From NCBI GenBank assembly GCA_025201845.1, contig MU603939.1, positions 192,597 through 256,596 on the forward strand: a stretch of DNA of 64,000 bases. The letters run 5' to 3'. The notes below the pieces were generated by a model. It saw only the letters and a program-made list of their open reading frames with translations, did no database searches and was not told where the DNA came from. A program made the position numbers and the translations under genes. This document shows, piece after piece, positions 39,705-49,368 of the stretch (position 1 is the stretch's first letter; the number at the start of each line of letters is the position of its first letter). Source of the DNA: Martensiomyces pterosporus (Eukaryota > Kickxellomycota > Kickxellomycetes > Kickxellales > Kickxellaceae).

Positions 39705-42383
39705 TCAGAAGAAAGTGATTTTTGTCTGCGTCAGGTTCACCTGCACGATGTTGATGTCTTCGTACTGTCTGAGGCAGTCGCTCATGTCAGACTCGGTATA
39801 GCCCGCATCAAGAACACGGTCCAAGACCTCGGCGTAGCTGAGCTGCACCAAGGAACCCGAGCTGGCGGATGACGCGCCAGCAGAGGCCTCAGCAGCCTGC
39901 TTCGTATCACGTAGGCGCTTCATTATGCTAAAGACGGCGGAGGCCCGGTCGCTGGTTACCGTGCGCTCGCCAAAGATGCCAGTGCGGTTGGCAGGCTGCG
40001 AGTCAAGGGTGACGTGTGCGGCATCCATCAGACGAAGCGCCTCCTCCACGTCCTCGGTGCTCACAACGTCGGCGCCACGGATGCGTGCGCGTGCCTGTGC
40101 AAGACGGAGGATGGCAAGCAGCGTCCGAGGGGTCGTGTTGCCAATGTTTGACTTTGCAGTCGGCGCAGCTCCAGTGTCGATAGACGAGCGATCGCCAGTG
40201 CTGCGAGAGCCTGAGCTCTCCACAGCGGACTTGTACTGCTGTCTCAGCTGGACATATGCGCCGACAACGTAGTCGGCCACTGCGCGTGGAAGAGCTGGGT
40301 CGCGAGAGCGAGTGTCGGCAATGAAATGGCGCAAAAGCTCCATGTCGATCTCTTCGCCAGCTCCGCTCTCGCTGCCGGCCGCCGTGGGGTGCCTTCCATG
40401 GGTATGGACCCACGCAACGTGGCGAGCGAGAAGAAGGTCGTCTTCGTGGCTGGGCCGGTCAAGCATCAGGAAAAGCACATCGAAGCGGCTGAGCAGCGCA
40501 GCCGGAAGGTTGATGTTCTCTTCGGGAGTCATGCGTGGGTTGTAGCGGCTGCGAGCAGGGTTGGCGGCTGCCAGAATTGAGGTCCTGGCATTCAGGGTCG
40601 TGGTAATTCCGGCCTTTGAGATTGAGATGGTTTGCTGCTCCATGACCTCGTGAATGGCAGTGCGGTCAGACTCGTCCATTTTGTCAAACTCATCGATGGC
40701 GCAGATGCCGTGGTCAGCCAACACAAGCGCGCCTCCTTCAAGCACCATCTCGCCAGTCACCGAGTCGCGCATGACAGCAGCAGTCAAGCCAACGCCTGAC
40801 GATCCACGGCCTGTGGTGTACACGCCGCGAGGGGCGACCTTTGCGACAAACCTCAAAAGCTGCGACTTTGCAACTCCAGGATCTCCCATGAGGCACACAT
40901 TGATGTCGCCACGAATGGACATGCCATCCTTGGTACGCTTGGTTGGCGCGCCAACAAGCAGCAGTAGCAGCGCCTTCTTCACATCTTCGTGTCCAAAGAT
41001 CTCGGGAGCAATAGCGCGCGAAACACGCCCATAGACATCGGGGTCGCGCTTAAGCTGGGCAAGGCGCATGTACGTGTCAGGCGTCAGCTCAGATGCGAGC
41101 TGGTCGTAGCGACGCTTCAGAGGGCGGATGTAGTGCGTTTCGAGAAGTGTGTCGGCGAGAAGACCAGCACGAAGAGCACGGAATCCGGTGTATGGCTGTG
41201 GCAGGAAAACGCCAGTTATGTGTGCCACGTCTCCGGGGTTGAGCTTGCGCACAGTGCCCTCGTAGCAGTGGATGGTGAGCGTGCGCGGAATGTCGCCCAT
41301 GGGGACCTGGTCGGTCATCTCTTGAAGCTTGACCTCCTGGAAGCGCAAGAAGCGGCTGCCGCGAGTTTGCTTGTGCAGCTTACCCCTAGAGCGGTTGGCG
41401 ACACACCGGGCGCTCTGGCACTGGGTGAGCGGCGTAAACTGGCGGGTCTTCACCTCCTGGAACACCTCGCTCCCGCAAGCATCGCAAAGGTAAGCCGCAA
41501 CCGCCATTGCTGGGCGGACATCCGAAACGCGCGTGACAATTCCGCGAACCGTGACCAGGTGCCCAATTTGGCTAGCGCCGACCTCGCGAACTGCCTGTGC
41601 CTTCTGGCTGGAACGCGGCGCAAACCTAACTGTGTAGCGACGCGTAAGAACCGCAGGAAACGAGTCGACGTCGGCAGCCTCGGCGGCTTCCGTTTGTGGC
41701 AAGCCTGCCTCCTTTCCGGCAGCCTGAATGGTCTCGCGGTCACGGCGATCACGGTCGCGACGCGCTTGGAAAATCACATCGAGCACATCGGCCTCAGGGT
41801 CTTGCATGGCGCTCTCGCTGGGCTCTGGCATCATCAAGTCGATGGCCTTGCTGAACAGCTCGATGTAGCACTTTGTGTTGTTCTCAATGCGGAACGCCAG
41901 GGAAGACGCAAACGCGAAGGGCGGACTCCCACCACTGTTCTGGATCTCAAAAGCACGCACGTCATCCAGCGAAACCTCAACAGTGTCCTCCGCGCGGTTG
42001 GCTACTTGCTGGAGCACGTCAACATACTTTCTGCGGGGCTCTGCGGGTGTGAGCTCGGCCACTTCACTATCGCTATCGGCTGCGAGCTGCTTCTTGCTGC
42101 TGCCAGCATCGACAAATTTTTCGAGAAACTGGGAGATTATCCCTATAGCAGCAAACGGTTGATATACGCGTATTCACATTAAGAGGTGGGCTGCTAGGTG
42201 GTCTTGAGCGCTGGGCTGTTGGCCCTTGAGGCGAGCTGAATTTTGAACAAAAGCACTGCGCTCATATGCCAGCCTGCACCGCCTCCTCACCGCTATGCAA
42301 GAGGGTGCGTAGAATAATGTGAATGCCTTACCAATTTCATTGTCATAATTGATAATCGAGCGAATTGCTGAGAGCGCACTCAT
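39705..42383 (-). CDS. MCM7: MCM7 replicative helicase subunit
   Basis: Subunit of the MCM2-7 hexamer, the engine of the CMG replicative helicase; nuclear. Two exons: 42383-42332 (MSALSAIRSIINYDNEI), donor GTAAGG, a 189-base intron, then 42142-39705. The phase-1 junction makes a Gly codon, and the joined start runs into SQFLEKFVD as expected for MCM7. Total 829 residues. An N-terminal zinc finger uses CDAC and CQSARC near 235-260. The AAA+ core has GDPGVAKSQ (Walker A, about 437), an IDEFDKM Walker B, a sensor in AAANPARSRYNP and the SRFD arginine finger. A C-terminal winged-helix-like part ends in KITFF. The Gln/Ala-rich inserts near 120 and 640 are unremarkable. Confidence 0.96.
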
Positions 42384-42825
42384 GTTGCTTGGTCAAATTC
42401 AAAGTAGAACGGCTAGGCACGCGTTTCAGCAGCAGCAGCGCCTGCGTGTGGATATTTGCAATGGCTGGAGCAAGACGGCGCGTGTCGAGCGGCAGCAAGG
42501 CGAGTAAAGGAGAGGAAAGAGTAGGCTGTGTTTTTACGGAGGAGAAAGATAAACCAAAGGCGCGAACGAGAGAGAGGCGTGCTTTTAAAAGGGCAGGGCG
42601 AGGCACTCGTTCCTTGCGTTGTTTTGGGCAGAAGGTTTGTTTATGCTACTTTTAATTGGCTGGCGGCGACTTTGCGTAAACAACAGAGGGGCTGCGATGC
42701 AATAATTATTTGATTTACTATCAGTAGGTTGCTGCTGCTGGCGAGAAGCGGCAGTAACAGTGGCAGGATCTGTAGTAACAACGAAAAGGGCTGGCTGCAC
42801 CAATCGATGCGGCGCGCATACATGG
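42384..42825. other. Intergenic, MCM7 promoter and 3' end of AFF-like gene
   Basis: 442 bases. AT-rich 42700-42725 (AATAATTATTTG). No MluI cell-cycle box (ACGCGT) was seen directly upstream of MCM7, although ACGCGTTTC at 42419-42427 is a near form 36 bases upstream of the ATG and could be one. Confidence 0.4.
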
Positions 42826-44809
42826 CTATCGCTCTGGCATCTGCATCGCCAGTCCGATTCGATCCATCCATTCGTGGTCCACCTGGCGAACAAAGTTGGC
42901 CACGTCAAGCGGGTTTGATGTGGCTCCAACTGGATACATGACAGACGGCCACTTTTCTGTGTGCGGGTGGGACCGGAGCTCAAAGTCCTTGTAGCGACTG
43001 GCGCTTGCCTGACAGCGCCCCCAGGTCTGGGGAAACTCTGCTGACATGCATTCCACGCTTAGCGATGTGCGGCTAATCTGCTCGTACCTTTCCATCTCGT
43101 GCAGCTGCTCGGAGGCCTGCTTGGCCAGTCTTTTGATGGATTCTGGCTCTGCAGTATTCTGCAGCATCTCGTAGCAGCTCGACACAAGCTGGAAGTACAC
43201 GCAGGCCGATATCAGCGCGGCGCATCCCTCAAGCGAGGCCAGCTGATTCGTTTTACACGTGCGATGAAGGTACTTGCAGATGTCCAGCATGGTAAGCCAG
43301 TCGTTGTTAAGATCAGCTAGCGGCTGTGTTGGCCGAGAACTCCAGAAGCCCTCCAGACAGCACGACAGAGCCTCAAAGTAGTAGCCCACCTCAAGCAGCG
43401 TGCTACGGCCAGCCCGACGCTCATCATCGCCCCTGTGCTTAAAATATCGCATATAGGACCGTAGCCTCGCGGATTGTCTGCGCAGGCGTTCGGTTTTTTG
43501 GCTTGGCCCGCTTAGAGATGCGCCGCTTTCTGTGCTGGGTGTCCGCCTTATTGGGACGGCTTCAGCACCATCTGCCGGTGATGTCTTGCAGCCGCGCTCT
43601 CTGCTGGATATAGATGACCTTGGCCGCGATGTGGATCTCGTGGCGGATTTTGACCTTGACCTAGAGCTGCGCCGTGCACGAGCCGAGCGCGCTGGTTCTG
43701 CTTCTGCTTTGGGGGGTGCTGGTGCTGCTCCAACTGTGGCATCCCTGCGATCGCTCATCTTTTCGCCCCCGCCAGTGCGCGTCCTATCCTTACGTGCAGC
43801 GCTGCTTTGCGGAAAGGGTGGCGATGTGCTGTCGTTGGCAGCAGCTGTAGACTTGCGGGCCTTTTTAGCCTCTGGCTGACGCATCTCGGCAGATGCTGTG
43901 TCCTCCCTTGTTTGGCGTTTGTTCGATGGCGCGGCCATTATCGCATCGATGACGCTGCGCTGAGCTCGCTTGGGGACCCGGATGTGGAATACAAAGCCTG
44001 GTGGCAGCCGCTTTGACGATGGCGTCTGCTCGGGTCGTTTGGGCGATGCTATCCTTTCGCCAGCAGCTGCCTCTTGACTCCGAGACTCTTTGCTACGGTC
44101 CTTGGTAGCGCTTTTAGAGCCACTGTTTGTGCCATTCTCTTTGCTCTTGATATGGCCAGCCCTCGCGCTTATCTCATGCGCAGCATTTGCTTCTGCTCTG
44201 TGCTGCTGCTCCACTCTAGACTTCAGCTTGTTTACGCTAGAGCGCAGAGCGGCCAAGCGATCGATGCATGGCAGATTGATGACAAGGTGAGTAGGCAGCG
44301 CAAGCCGGAGTGCATCCACTCGACTCTGCGCCTCGGAGACCACGACTGACTTGCGAGCCTTGGTACTCTAAAGCCATGACAGTAAAAGAAAATGGGAGAT
44401 GGAGTGGTAAAAGATGGGCTTTAGCTTTTCAGAGAATTTGTGCTTTTGCGAGCAGTGAAAGCGGGCAATGGCCGTAAAAGAAGCACAGCCAACGTACCTG
44501 TACTGCTGATGTGCCTTGGGAGCTGGATGGTGGCCGTGCTGCCGCCGCCGCCGCCGCAGGCAGCGCACTGTTCTTCATACAGCTTAGCAAGTGATCCAGA
44601 GTGGACTCGCTGTCCCTGTGTACGCTGCGCGGTGTGCCAGCCGCTGGCCGTGGGGCACGTGAGCTCGATGTTTGCTGCCCAGCAGCGGCTGGCTGCTGTG
44701 TTTGCGAGCTTTGAGATGCGTTGCTCGGTGCTGGAGATGTTGCAAAGGCGCTGCGCTGTGGTGCTGCTGGCGGCGGTGCTGGCTTGGCAGCTTGCGGCTT
44801 CTGTTGTTG

Positions 44810-44840
<31 letters not shown>

Positions 44841-45061
44841 TTGGGAAGAGGCTGGCCGAATATAGCCTTTTCATGACCAAGGAAGGTATAGCCGTCACGT
44901 ATCCGCTCTCTTACTGTTTGGCCAAAGTGCTGGCGAAAGCTGTGAACACCTGCGACAAACTCGGGCCTGTCCAGCAGACCTAATGGCCGCTGGACGGGAG
45001 CAGAAGCCATGACTGCGGCAGCGGTAGTTGAGGGTATTGCGTCTGGCGCCGAAGTACTCAT
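42826..45061 (-). CDS. AFF/Ebp1-like elongation-complex scaffold (tentative)
   Basis: Two exons: 45061-44498 (188 codons, ends GTSAVQ, donor CAG/GTACGT) and 44367-42826 (starts STKARKSVVV); phase 0, 130-base intron; 701 residues. The N-terminus (LLDRPEFVAGVHSFRQHFG, then YTFLGHEKAIFGQP) and LDHLLSCMKN resemble the ELL- and P-TEFb-binding motifs of AFF proteins only in style. The middle is disordered, basic and Ser/Arg-rich, with a Gln run. The last 170 residues are helical (RSYMRYFKHRGDDERRAG, YYFEALSCCLEGFW, DICKYLHRTC, CAALISACVYFQLVSSCYEML) and follow the spacing of the AFF C-terminal homology domain. S. pombe Ebp1 is the known fungal AFF-like partner of ELL-EAF. Assignment is by pattern, not alignment. 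Confidence 0.7.
44796..44845 (-). repeat. CAG/CAA polyglutamine tract in AFF-like gene
   Basis: About thirteen to fourteen Gln codons in frame; CAG units then CAA units on the minus strand, followed by KPQAAKP. Confidence 0.9.
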
Positions 45062-45556
45062 GGTTTCGGCTCCGCCAAAAGCAAGGTCTAGTGCTGGCGC
45101 AAATGGTATAGTATGCGACAGGTACACAAGAAGGAAGGAGAGGAGAGGAAAGGAATGCGTGCTGCTATAGAAGGCCGGCGTGCCAGAGCACAAAGAAGCA
45201 AATCTTGAGCCGTGCAGGCAGTGAAACAGTAGCAAGAATAATAAGAGCACAGACAAGCGCTGCAGCAAGTGATGTGGAATTTGGATTCGAGAACTGAACT
45301 AGCTGAACATGGAGCCTTCGAGGAGAGAAAAAGGCATGGGGCAAGAGGGGGAGGAGAGGAGGGGAGGAGAGGTAAAGGGCATGCAGACACGCAGGAGTGC
45401 GGGTTAACAACAATTTTAATATATAAGAACGTCGTTAAGACACAAAATGCTAGTAAGGAGATATAGGAGAAAATAAACCAGCTGACTACTGTAAGGGTGG
45501 GGGTTGAATACTATTTAAGCAAGGGCCCTTCTGTCCCTTAGTGTTTTGCACGGCGC
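45062..45556. other. Intergenic, AFF-like promoter and eIF4A 3' region
   Basis: 495 bases. Purine-rich G blocks at 45335-45375 and an AT-rich patch TTTTAATATATAAG at 45413-45426. No gene was recognised. Confidence 0.45.
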
Positions 45557-46938
45557 TTAGAAGAGACCAGCGATGTCGCCAGGCATCTCGTCGATCTGGG
45601 TGTTGTAGAAGCTCTCGATGTCGCGCATGGTGGGGACGTCCTCGTCGGCGACAAAGTTGATGGCGACACCCTTACGGCCGAAACGGCCACCACGACCAAT
45701 GCGGTGGATGTAGTTCTCGCGGTTGGTGGGCAGGTCGTAGTTGATGACCAGGGAGACCTGCTGGACATCGATACCACGCGCAAGGAGGTCAGTGGTGATC
45801 AGGATGCGGGAGGAGCCCGAGCGGAACTCGTTCATGATGGTCTCACGCTGAGACTGCTCCATCTCTCCGTGCATGGCCGAGACAGTGAAGCTGCGCTCGC
45901 GGAGCTTCTCGGTGACAAAGTCGACCTTTCTGCGGGTGTTGCAGAAGATGACGGCCTGGGTGATGTTGATGGTCTCGTAGAGATCAGCCAGGGTGTCGAA
46001 CTTGAACTCCTCCCTCTCAACCGAGATGTAGAACTGCTTGATACCCTCGAGGGTGAGCTCGTCGCGCTTGACAAGGATGCGGATGGGGTCGCGCATGAAC
46101 TTGGTGGTGACCTCAAGCACGTCAGTGGGCATGGTGGCGCTAAGAAGGACAACCTGGACCTCGGGAGGGAGGAGCTGGAAGACCTCGTAGATCTGGTCCT
46201 TGAAGCCGCGGGACAGCATCTCGTCGGCCTCGTCGAGGGCAAAGAGCTTGACGGCATCGGTCTTGAAGATGCCGCGGTTGATCATGTCAAAGACACGGCC
46301 GGGGGTACCAACAACGACCTGGGCGCCGTTGTTGAAGGCAGCCTCGTCATCGGCGATCTTGGTGCCACCAATGCAAGCGTGGATGCTGACCTTGCGGAAG
46401 TCGCCGAGAGCGATCATGACCTTCTCAATCTGCTGTGCAAGCTCGCGGGTGGGGGCGAGAACGAGGGCCTGGGTCTTGCGGAGCGAGGGGTCAACCTTCT
46501 GGAGAATCGAGATCGAGAAGGTGGCAGTCTTACCGGTACCAGACTGGGCCTGAGCAATAACGTCGTTGCCCTTGAGGACGGGGACGATGGCACGCTGCTG
46601 GATAGCCGATGGGCGCTCAAAACCATATGCGTAGATACCGCGGAGAAGGTCGTCATCGAGATTCATGTCATCGAAGTTGGCAACGACCTCGTCGTAGTTG
46701 GTCGAGATATCCTTGGCATCAATGTCCTGGAAGGTCTGGCTAAGTGTGCATATAATAGAGGCGGGCGGCGCACTTGCTGCTTCGGTTTCATTAGTGATGC
46801 AGCCCAGCAGCCAATTTGTCGGTCGCAAACCTTGCAGCAGCATTTCCCATCCATAGACACAGAGCGACAATCAATCCACCCTCCACCCTGAATGTAGATT
46901 TGGCGTCTGCTCCCTTGCACAGATACTTACTCAGCCAT
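45557..46938 (-). CDS. TIF1: Translation initiation factor eIF4A
   Basis: DEAD-box helicase that unwinds 5' leaders within eIF4F. Two exons: 46938-46931 (ATGGCTGA, only 8 bases), donor GTAAGT, a 191-base intron with a CACTTAG acceptor, then 46739-45557. The junction makes Asp, giving [15 protein letters not shown] and 396 residues, the usual eIF4A length. Motifs: [12 protein letters not shown] (Q motif), AQSGTGKT (I), PTRELAQQ (Ia), [12 protein letters not shown] (II), SAT (III), ARGIDVQQV (V), [13 protein letters not shown] (VI). Codon use is highly biased, as in NAC-alpha. The alternative acceptor CCAG would shift the frame and is rejected. Confidence 0.97.
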
Positions 46939-47370
46939 GTTTGAAGTCGAATAAGCTTTGCTCTTGCTTCTGTTTTCACGCGGAAGGGTCTCAGGCGGGC
47001 GCTGTATAATTCCGTTGCTTCAAACGAAAGAACGAAATTACAATATAAAACGACTGGTAAAAGATGTCGGTTTGGAGAGAGAGTTGCTACCTATTTCTGC
47101 TCTTTGGCGAAACCCTTTTGTCCTGCCGCAGAGCTCCTCTATGCTGCTCTTTCTCTGCCTCCTTGCCGCCCGCTGCACCTTGTTTTTTTCTCCCTTTCGC
47201 CCAGCAGCTCGAGGCTTTCATGCGGCCTCTGGCCAGCCAACAGCGCCGCACTCTACACTTTGCCCCCTGCTGCTTGCACGCTCTGTTTTGTTGGGGTGAC
47301 TGAGCCGGGCTGCCAATGAAAATTTTTCATCAATCTGATCGGGTGATCCCACGTGCAGAGCCCCGATCAG
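46939..47370. other. Intergenic, eIF4A promoter
   Basis: 432 bases upstream of eIF4A, also the 3' side of the Sws1-like gene. Plus-strand pyrimidine-rich block at 47120-47210. No gene was recognised. Confidence 0.45.
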
Positions 47371-47781
47371 CTAATCGTGCAGGCTGCGGAAGATCGTGGC
47401 GGCAAGGTCCTTTGGTGCCAGCGGCTCGACCGAGTACCTGGACTGGGCGACAGCAACGAGTATGGCGATTATGTGGGTGCAGGGAATGCCGGTGCCGATG
47501 CCGCTGGGCATGCTCTCTGGCGGCGAAGAGCAGCAGGCACTGCAGAACGGACCGGGGAGGAGGCAAAAGCACGGGTCTGCTTGGTTTATTCTGAACAGCG
47601 TTCGGCCGTTGCTGAGCAGACATACCACGCCCAAGTCGACGAGCTGTAGCACGTCGCTTGTCTGCTCATGTCCTAAAAGCATGTAGAGCTCGGTAAGCCC
47701 ATCCTTTGGCCGCTGTGGAGAGTCCTGTGCTTGGCGAATCTCTCTGATGATCGATACGAGCTGCCGCTGGAAGTGGTGCAT
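47371..47781 (-). CDS. Sws1/ZSWIM7-like SWIM-domain protein
   Basis: Candidate subunit of a Shu-type complex that promotes Rad51 filament assembly in recombination repair. The ATG at 47781 gives 136 residues, close to human ZSWIM7 (140). An N-terminal helical part (FQRQLVSIIREIRQA) is followed by LLGHEQTSDVLQLVDLG, which matches the ZSWIM7 'a.dLVD...i' segment, then CLLSNGRTLFRI. The SWIM-like zinc region reads CFCLLPGPFCSACC and GIPCTHIIAILVAVA. The C-H pair (CTH) is clear, but the CxC half is unusual (CSACC, with CFC eleven residues earlier). It ends KDLAATIFRSLHD. A small upstream exon cannot be excluded. Confidence 0.68.
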   Translation of the reverse strand: MHHFQRQLVSIIREIRQAQDSPQRPKDGLTELYMLLGHEQTSDVLQLVDLGVVCLLSNGRTLFRINQADPCFCLLPGPFCSACCSSPPESMPSGIGTGIPCTHIIAILVAVAQSRYSVEPLAPKDLAATIFRSLHD

Positions 47782-48007
47782 CTCTTCTGCCTATGAATCA
47801 CACCTGGTGGAAAGAGTATGCGTGGATATTGAACGTAGCGCAACGGCGACACATGCTGTTTGTCGATTTTGCGTGTGCTTTCATGTCTAGCGGAGCTGTG
47901 GCGCCTTTCTTGGCTACGATTCTCTGTCGCATCTTGAGGGCTGCATCATGTGAGGCTCCCGCAAACATGTGCTGTTTCAGACACTGATTAAACGCAGATA
48001 GGCGTGC

Positions 48008-48372
48008 TCATGCGATGCGTGCAGCCCTCTTGCCCAGGAGCTTTTGCTTCTGGAGCAGATGACTGTGCTGCTCAGCACCTGGAGCAGCTACCGGCTTGGC
48101 AAAGCAGCCTTGCATGCTAAAGAGCTGTGCTGTCGCAGTGCCAAAGAGGCATTCTGTACGCCATGTACCGTACAGGCATTCATTGCACCTCCACCATGTA
48201 GAATGCGCGCACGCCCTCAAACACACGTCACACCAGCCCCCAGCCTACATCATCGCCCACTCCCTCCACAGAAAGGGCCCTTGCCCGTGAAATGCGCGCT
48301 GGTGCATCACTCCTTACTCGCCAGCAAAGGCTCGGGCTTTGGCAGGTGCGTTGTCTGTGCAATAGCAGTCAT
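48008..48372 (-). CDS. Possible small two-exon protein, unknown
   Basis: I do not recognise a family. Exons 48372-48318 (MTAIAQTTHLPKPEPLLA) and 48153-48008 join across a 164-base intron (donor GTAAGG, acceptor GTACAG). The result is 66 residues in frame: a Lys codon at the junction, CLFGTATAQLFSMQGCF with two Cys, then AEQHSHLLQKQKLLGKRAARIA and a stop. A second acceptor (CTCTTTAG at 48111) exists but breaks the frame from this start. The basic helical tail looks protein-like, and the donor is good. No homologue known to me; could be chance. Confidence 0.33.
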
Positions 48373-49368
48373 GTGCTGGCTTTCTCTGCTTGCCTGCAGA
48401 TCCTTCTGCCATATCTGGTGTAGAAGCAGCCATCGCCCTCGGCATTCGGATGTTGGCAGCTATGGCGGCATGCTCTGTCAGCCAACATTCGCAGAGGAGG
48501 CGGGCTGCTCTGGTATCCATTAGCTGGTATGTGCAACAGGCATGAGCCTGCTGTAAGACCACCCCGTTTCCGGTCGAACCAGCAGAGCAATGCTTGATCC
48601 ACATACAATTTGCATTGGGCCAAATGATTCGGGGCATCTCCGAGTGAGCTGAATCGGATGCGCCTGCAAAGTGCCAATCTGTTTGTATCAACTGGCATGA
48701 CGCAAACGAAAATCATGGATGTAGGTGCGGTTCTTCGCCTCCCTTCTGTCCTGGTTTGCAGTGTAGCGTTGGCAGCCATTGCGGCTACGCTGTGGACAAA
48801 AAAGATTGGCAAGGATGCGTGAGACGTGCATTGGCCAAACGCCTGCAGAGCTAGCTGAAACTTTTAGTTGTTTGGGACGTGTGACGCTACAGCTGCGGCT
48901 GCAGCTACATGTTCCTTCCATCTTTTTTAGGCTACTGATCGTTCAACTCCGTTGCATATCTATTGCAATTCTTTTTACTGCTCAGTGCACTGCTGGGTAA
49001 ATCTGCCCTCAGAGAAAAATGCTGGTTGGAAAGAGCCGGCAGCGCTAGACGAGATGGGTGGAGATGGGTGGAGATGGGGGGCTGAAGTGGGGCAGGTCAT
49101 GAGAACTGCATCCTGACGGCAGGCATTTAAATGTTTGCTTGTCTCCCATCCGCCCATCGACCTCTCCACCCGCCCATTCCAACCCTCCTTCGCCACACCT
49201 GTTACAGTGCCGCATTAGCCAAACTACTACTTCTATAGCTGCGCCTACCTCTCACAAGCACACATATTTATTAATCTTTTCATGCGCTTTATAGAATAGC
49301 CTGTCCACAAACCAGGTCCTTCTCCTTTCAAATCCATCCACAGCGAGCAGCACACGACACCTACACCG
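48373..49368. other. Intergenic, promoter side of JEN transporter
   Basis: 996 bases. A 54-codon plus-strand frame at 48658-48822 has one hydrophobic stretch (VLVCSVALAAIAATLW) and no known relative. A G-rich repeat lies at 49051-49080. Nothing else was recognised. Confidence 0.45.
49051..49080 (+). repeat. GATGGGTGGA direct repeat, G-rich
   Basis: Three tandem near-identical 11-base units (GAGATGGGTGG type) with several GGG runs, so G-quadruplex formation is possible. Non-coding, about 290 bases before the transporter ATG. Confidence 0.75.

Noticed and set aside
45704..46891. 395-codon plus-strand ORF
   Set aside because: Antisense to eIF4A; long only because of the biased codon use of that gene.
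47798..47968. 56-residue minus frame with CRRC, considered as ribosomal protein eL37 or an upstream Sws1 exon
   Set aside because: Only the CRRC tetrapeptide resembles eL37; the rest does not, and no valid intron joins it to the Sws1 frame.
48658..48822. 54-codon plus-strand frame with one hydrophobic stretch
   Set aside because: A single hydrophobic run is expected by chance; no family or gene context supports it.
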